From Agrocybe praecox (Eukaryota > Basidiomycota > Agaricomycetes > Agaricales > Agrocybaceae): a stretch of 64,000 nucleotides of DNA. A program made the position numbers and the translations under genes. Positions 59,105 to 64,000 of the stretch are shown here, piece after piece. Positions within the stretch are counted from its first letter, which is position 1. Each line of letters opens with the position of its first letter. The notes under the pieces were generated by a model. It saw only the letters and a program-made list of their open reading frames with translations, was not told the DNA's origin and did not search any database. The stretch lies in NCBI GenBank assembly GCA_964017145.1, contig OZ024850.1:1713618-1777617 (forward strand), in the 5' to 3' direction.

Positions 59105-60536
59105 ATGTTCAACCAAAATCTTGTCACTCTCCTTACTTTGGCTTGCACCATCTCTGCCTCCTTGGCTGCTCCCATCACTCGACGTGAAGTTCCTCAAGGT
59201 ACTTATATATGTTATGGCAGATAATGTCACTTACTGAAGGATGATCGCTCACGTTTAATAATATCTAGAGCACTCGCACGAACAGTTTTTGACATCTGTG
59301 CGCACCAACCTCAACAAGAACAACCCGAACAACATCCAGGATCCTGTTTTTGCTCTCTTAGGAAACGCTGCTGCTGCCGCCGGAGCAGGAAAGATCACGG
59401 TAAGCACGATTTTTTTGTAAGCATATGTTCGTTGTCTAATAGCCATTTGTTAGGACCTTGACTGTCTCCAACTGGCTACTGCCGATCAAGCCTTCACCAA
59501 TGCGAAGGTCGCCGGAGACGTTCAAGGCCAGGTCGATGCTTTGATCTACAGGGCTTTGGAACGAAACACTGGCAAAATTGGTCTAGCATCCGCCACTTGC
59601 ACTAGCATTAAGGCCGTCAACCCTGAAATTGCCGCCATTCAGCAACATCAGGTAAGTAATAATCGCAATGATTTCCTCTCATTGGTATTTCGTTTCTCTG
59701 ACATGAATGTGTAGGATCCTGCCTCTACCAATGCCGCAGCTGTGAACAAAGCAATTACACTTGAGCTCGCTAAGCAAATCGCTGCTGTCGGCGGCAACCC
59801 TCAAGATGCCTTGAAGTCCGGGACGTTCGCTCCAGGAAACCTCAACGACGCAACTGCTAAGGGAAACACTTGCGATGATACCGACGACCCCGTTGGCTGC
59901 ATCTTTACCCAGAATCTTTTGGTCGAGGATGCCACGGCTGACGAAATTAACGCTGCCATCGGTGGTGCTGGTGCTGGTGCTGGTGCTGGTGAAAACACTG
60001 ATACTGGGAGTGATGGAACCGCCGACGACGCTTGCCCAGCTGGTACTTGCGTTCTACATAAAAAGAGAATTATATTACTGACCTTTTTACTTTCAGCTGT
60101 TACGGTCACTGTTACAGTAGGCGCTCCACAGGCAACCGCAACCGCTGCTGCTGCTCCTGCGTGAGTGTCTTTTAACATTTCTTGCTTAATATCTAAACAA
60201 TTGACTCCATCTGCAGTGCAACTGTTGCTGCTGGAAATCTTCAAACCTTCACTGGTGCTCGTGAGTTCTCGCTCTTCCTTGAATTGAGTAAAGAGATATT
60301 GACAACAGTTCGTGATAGTTGGGGGTGCGACAGCACCTACTGTTACTGTAGGCGGAAGTGGCTTCCTCGTTGAAGGATCCGATAGCTTCGTCAACAAGGC
60401 CTCCGCTCTCGGACGCTCCTGCGACATCCAACATAACAAATGTGCCGACGTCGCCAATTCTGCCACTGGCAGAGCTGCAGGCCTTTCTGTCGGTCAATGT
60501 GATCAACAGAACAACCAATGTCATGCTTCGATCTAA
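59105..60536 (+). CDS. secreted protein of unknown function
   Basis: Signal peptide MFNQNLVTLLTLACTISASLA, then APITRR|E, which could be a Kex2-type site. The body is Ala/Asn/Thr-rich and helical (TADQAFTNAKVAGDVQGQVDALIYRALERNTG), with paired cysteines (DLDCLQ, ATCTSI, NTCDDTDDPVGC, DDACPA). A GAGAGAGAG linker and a TVTVTVGAPQATAT segment lead to a C-terminal conserved unit GFLVEGSDSFVNKASALGRSCDIQHNKCADVANS and CDQQNNQCHASI. Similar proteins occur in many mushrooms and carry unreliable automatic names. No enzyme motif is visible. About eight exons; TAA at 60534-60536. The strong TATA box upstream suggests high expression. Confidence 0.78.
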
Positions 60537-61250
60537 TTTCGCTCGATGATTATAGTGGCAAGATTTAGTTTATGATTCAGTGTCTTCCCACAGGATGTTC
60601 AGACCGGCTTCTCTGGACTCTTGCAGCGACCATAATTTTTGAGCTCGGAGTAGACGTCTCATTCATATATGTATAAGTACTTCGTCCGCGTGGCAAATTT
60701 AATCCAAAAGTAGTGTTTTCAACATCATGACAACGTTCTTGAGTTGGACGTGAATCCGTGTCATTTTCTGATTGGAATATTATTACTGTAAGTCTTATCG
60801 CTCGCAAATATTTGAAAGATTGTTTCCATGCAAGAACTTATCTATATGCAATTTGTTGACCAGCGTCTACGCCCGTTTATGAACGTTTTTGGGACAGGCG
60901 GCATATGATTCTGAATACGGAAAAAGGGCGGCGCTTGCGAGATAGGACAATGCCACGCGGATCAATATTTTGGCCTGCACCTTCACGCTGTCAGCGTCCA
61001 CTCAGCGCAGGGCTGCCATTTATCAATTTCTCCCGCCATCACTTGCCTCACGCGGTTCAGCTTTCCAGCCTATCCCATCCAATGCCCAGTATAGAGCCAT
61101 ATGCGACAGCTGCATGTGCTCAACTCGTAAACGTGCCTAACGTCTTTTCCCTTAGCTTTTCTACTTAAAAGGCCATTTTAGAATGCTCGACAGATTATCC
61201 AGTGGGGCATCTCGCATTCCTGCACGGTCTCAGAGGCACTTGAAGCTGCA
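60537..61250. other. intergenic, promoter of the nuclease-like gene
   Basis: About 710 bases between two plus-strand secreted-protein genes. An 87-codon ORF (60905-61168) has no domain. No repeat or RNA gene recognised. Confidence 0.4.
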
Positions 61251-63509
61251 ATGACTAAGCTCTATTCTTTGCTGTTCTTGACGTCGTATCTGACCACCAT
61301 CGTTTCGTCGGTGTCTGTGACCGACATCCAAGGACCTGCATACCTGAGTCCTTTAGCTGGCCAAACAGTGCAGAACATCACTGGTGTAGTAACAGCCAAG
61401 GTATGGACCGCGCTTCTAATTTCTACCTCTATTCTCAACGAATGGTGCATTACAGGCTTCTAATGGCTTCTACATTCTGGGAGAACCATCCTCTGATGTC
61501 CGAGAGTCTAATGGTCTTTTCATTTTCTCGTCTTCCACCTCTGTCTTGAACCGTGTTAGCGTTGGAGACTTTATTTCACTTGGTGGGCGCGTGTCTGAAT
61601 TTCGTTCGACCAGCGACCCCAACTTCCTATTCACGACCGAGATCGAGTCTCCAACAAATATCACAGTTTTATCCAGCAATAATACCGTGACACCTTTGAT
61701 TCTGAGCAAAGACAGAAGTCCACCAACTCAGGAATTCAGCGCCCTTGATACAGGCGCTGACGGTTTCCTTTCCGTACCCAATAACAGGAGCCTCATTTCT
61801 ACTACCAACTCTACTTTACAACCAGACAAGTATGGAATGGACTTTTGGGAGAGTCTTGAGGGTCAATTGGTCACCATTCGCAAGCCAATAGCGACCGCTT
61901 TCCAGAATAATTTCGGTGAATTTTGGGTGTACGGAGATTGGAAGACGACTGGGAAGAATAGCCGCGGGGGTCTCAGTATCACCTTCGGTACCGGTCTTCC
62001 TTGAATACTTTGGTGCTTTTAGCTCATTTGTTTTTCTTACAGCCCCCGATGGTGTTCCTGATGGTAACCCAGAAACTGTGATCATTGGTTCTCCCCTTGA
62101 TAAGACTAAAAATCCTCTGAGTGCTGTTGGTGTTGGTTTCACAGATATCACTGGTATCGTCGCGTACCAGTATGTTTTTATCATGTTTGTTTATGGGGAA
62201 ACTTACTGACCGGTTTTGCTCTAGATTCGGCTTCTTCTATGTCATACCTTTGACGGCCCCTCAAATCATCTCCACGCCCAGCCCAGTCATTCCTGCTGCC
62301 TCGTTTGTGTCCAAACCTAATGACTTCTGCACTGTTACCTTTGGTGATTACAATGTTCGTATCATTCGTCGAACCTTCATCTCTGTCGCCAAGCTCATAT
62401 AACGATGAATTAGGTGGAGAATATGGCACCAACATCGAGCCACATCCCTGCTGTTGCAGCACACATCAGCAATCTTCTCCTCACCCCAGACATCATGTTT
62501 GTCCAAGAAATCCAAGACAACTCGGGACCCACGGACGATGGAACCGTCTCTGCCAATATCACTTTGTCGACTTTGGTGGCTGCCATTGCCAAGATCAGCA
62601 ATGTCACTTACTCGTTCGCTTCCATTGACCCTGTTGATGGCCAGGATGGTGGACAGCCTGGAGGAAACATTCGAACTGCATTCCTGTGAGGGTCACGCAC
62701 GTGTTGCATGACATTGCCCAGGGCTGATAAACGTTTGTTATAGGTATAAGCCAGAAAAACTTAAGTTTGTTGGAAGCGCACCGGCTGGTGGCTCCTTGGA
62801 TGTAACCGAGGTTACTGGTCATTTGCTCGATCCTAAGTTAAGGTATGTATCACTACTTCTTACCCTCGCACCGGTTCATAACTATTTCTATAAGCTTCAA
62901 TCCCGGACGCATTGACCCACTCAACCCAGTTTGGAATTCTACTCGTAAACCACTCGTCGCTCACTGGACTACCAAACTCGGGCAGAACCTTTTCACTATC
63001 AATGTTCATCTCAGCTCCAAGGATGGCAGCAGTTCGACTCAGGGTGATGCTAGACCTCCGGTTAATTCCCCCATCGAAGCCAGGACCGGACAGGTAGCTT
63101 CCGTTGCTGTGAGTATCCTTCGTATAACTATGTGACATTTTCTAGGTCATTAGCTGACCTGAACAAATAAATAAATTAGACATTCGTCAAGAAAATCTTG
63201 GCCAAGAATCCTTTTGCCAATGTCATTGTTGCTGGTGACTTCAACGAGTACATCCAGACGAGATCTGTCTACAAGCCCCTTACCGATCTTCTGACTGATA
63301 TCGACGAGGTCGCCAAGATTCCTGTTGAAGAGCGATACAGTTACGTCTTCGACCAAAACTCTGAACAGCTCGACCACGCATTAGTCTCTCCTGCGATCAG
63401 ATCACGTGGAGCCAAGTTCGAGCATATCCATGTTAACAACTGGTCCCCTGCTCTCAGTACCCGTGTCAGTGACCATGACCCTTCTGTTGGACAGATCCGT
63501 ATCTGTTAA
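61251..63509 (+). CDS. secreted endonuclease/exonuclease/phosphatase-family protein
   Basis: Signal peptide MTKLYSLLFLTSYLTTIVSS. An OB-like N-terminal domain (DIQGPAYLSPLAGQTVQNITGVVTAK, GFYILGEPSSDVRES, VGDFISLGGRVSEF) matches the extracellular-nuclease arrangement seen in bacterial and fungal ExeM/NucH-like proteins. The EEP domain follows: VENMAPTSSHIPAVAAHI (the first catalytic Asn), DIMFVQEIQDNSGP (metal-binding Glu), LFTINVHLSSKDG (His), NVIVAGDFNEY (Asp-x-Asn) and LDHALVS ... STRVSDHDPSVGQ (terminal Asp-His pair). All EEP catalytic residues are therefore kept. Likely substrates are extracellular nucleic acids or phosphodiesters; which one is unknown. About seven exons; TAA at 63507-63509. 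Numerous N-x-S/T sites fit secretion. Confidence 0.85.
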
Positions 63510-63718
63510 ATATACCACGATGTACAGTGTAGTGATTTTGGAGGAATTGTTGTAATTATATAATCTAATCGCTTTGTTGGCTACATACTATGAGTTACGA
63601 TCGATATTCCAGTACAATAGTAAAGGTTCCATCTGATTTATGTGAGGTTACAATTTATCCAACGACGAACAGTCTTGAGATGCGCCCCAATAAATTGATG
63701 ACCGATAACAAAGTGTCC

Positions 63719-64000
63719 TCAGATGTGGCCACATATATGTGCCTTAACGACTACAATGATTTTAGTCAAACAAGATAGGTCAATGAAGTAGAAAAGGGGA
63801 GATGAAGCTTACTCCACAGAGGTGAAGTAGGGTTGATTTCTAGTGCGTAATGGATGCCCGTCTCTTCTTCGACAAATATGAAACTCAAATATGTGGGTGT
63901 AGGATGTTCTGCTTCAAAATCATATGGTCCATAATCAACCGTAACTTGTGCCAGATAGTCGAGGTTGAAATGATGCTGCTCTTTGGCATCTAAAACTATA
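63719..64000 (-). CDS. 3' end of an unidentified gene (5' part outside window)
   Basis: An open minus frame enters at the right edge and reads VLDAKEQHHFNLDYLAQVT, then DYGPYDFEAEHPTPTYLSF and VEEETGIHYALEINPTSPLW. A GTAAGC donor follows, and a possible last exon (VKAHICGHI) ends at a stop at 63719-63721. Codon usage looks real but I do not recognise a family. The terminal exon is tentative. Confidence 0.4.

Noticed and set aside
1..64000. tRNA genes, transposons, CRISPR arrays
   Set aside because: No tRNA B-box with matching acceptor stem, no transposase or reverse transcriptase ORF, and no regularly spaced repeats were seen by eye. A tRNAscan run would settle the first point.

Overview
This is a gene-dense filamentous-fungal chromosome segment, most likely from a mushroom-forming basidiomycete (Agaricomycetes). 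The genes carry many short GT-AG introns of about 50-60 bases. The gene set fits that group: a BTB/POZ protein of the mushroom-expanded type, an F-box/LRR protein, GPI-anchored GH79 proteins, a FAD2-type desaturase, a HET-domain protein and a CYP64-like multi-exon P450. I saw no rRNA, recognisable tRNA, transposon ORF or CRISPR array.

Layout. 1-4.4 kb: 3' end of a DUG2-like M20 peptidase and a HET-domain gene. 4.6-8.7 kb: a 13-exon GH43 arabinanase and a zinc alcohol dehydrogenase. 9-25.3 kb: mostly housekeeping genes (BTB protein, MON1, mS41, C2H2 factor, SNIP1/Pml1-like FHA protein, G-patch protein, F-box protein, vacuolar PQ-loop transporter, prohibitin-2). 25.5-41.5 kb: an accessory block, all on the minus strand, with one intact P450, three intact tandem GH79 genes, a decayed P450 copy between GH79 copies 2 and 3, a decayed epoxide hydrolase and an intact epoxide hydrolase. 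41.7-57.7 kb: housekeeping again (MSH5, delta-12 desaturase, CDC123, ERG26-like sterol dehydrogenase, borealin/Nbl1-like protein, POP1, a small mitochondrial coiled-coil protein). 59-63.5 kb: two secreted proteins, one of unknown function and one extracellular nuclease-like. A further minus-strand gene enters at the right edge.

The most notable material is in the accessory block and in gene structure. The P450-GH79 pair was duplicated as a unit, GH79 was duplicated again, and the second P450 and one epoxide hydrolase then decayed. Six microexons of 11-14 nt are needed to keep conserved motifs in frame: two consecutive ones in GH43, one in each GH79 paralogue, and one in the P450 that encodes its oxygen-binding I-helix motif. 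Two GC-AG introns are also inferred. Exon boundaries were worked out by hand from splice signals, reading frame and family motifs; the GH43 and three GH79 models were summed and are exact multiples of three.
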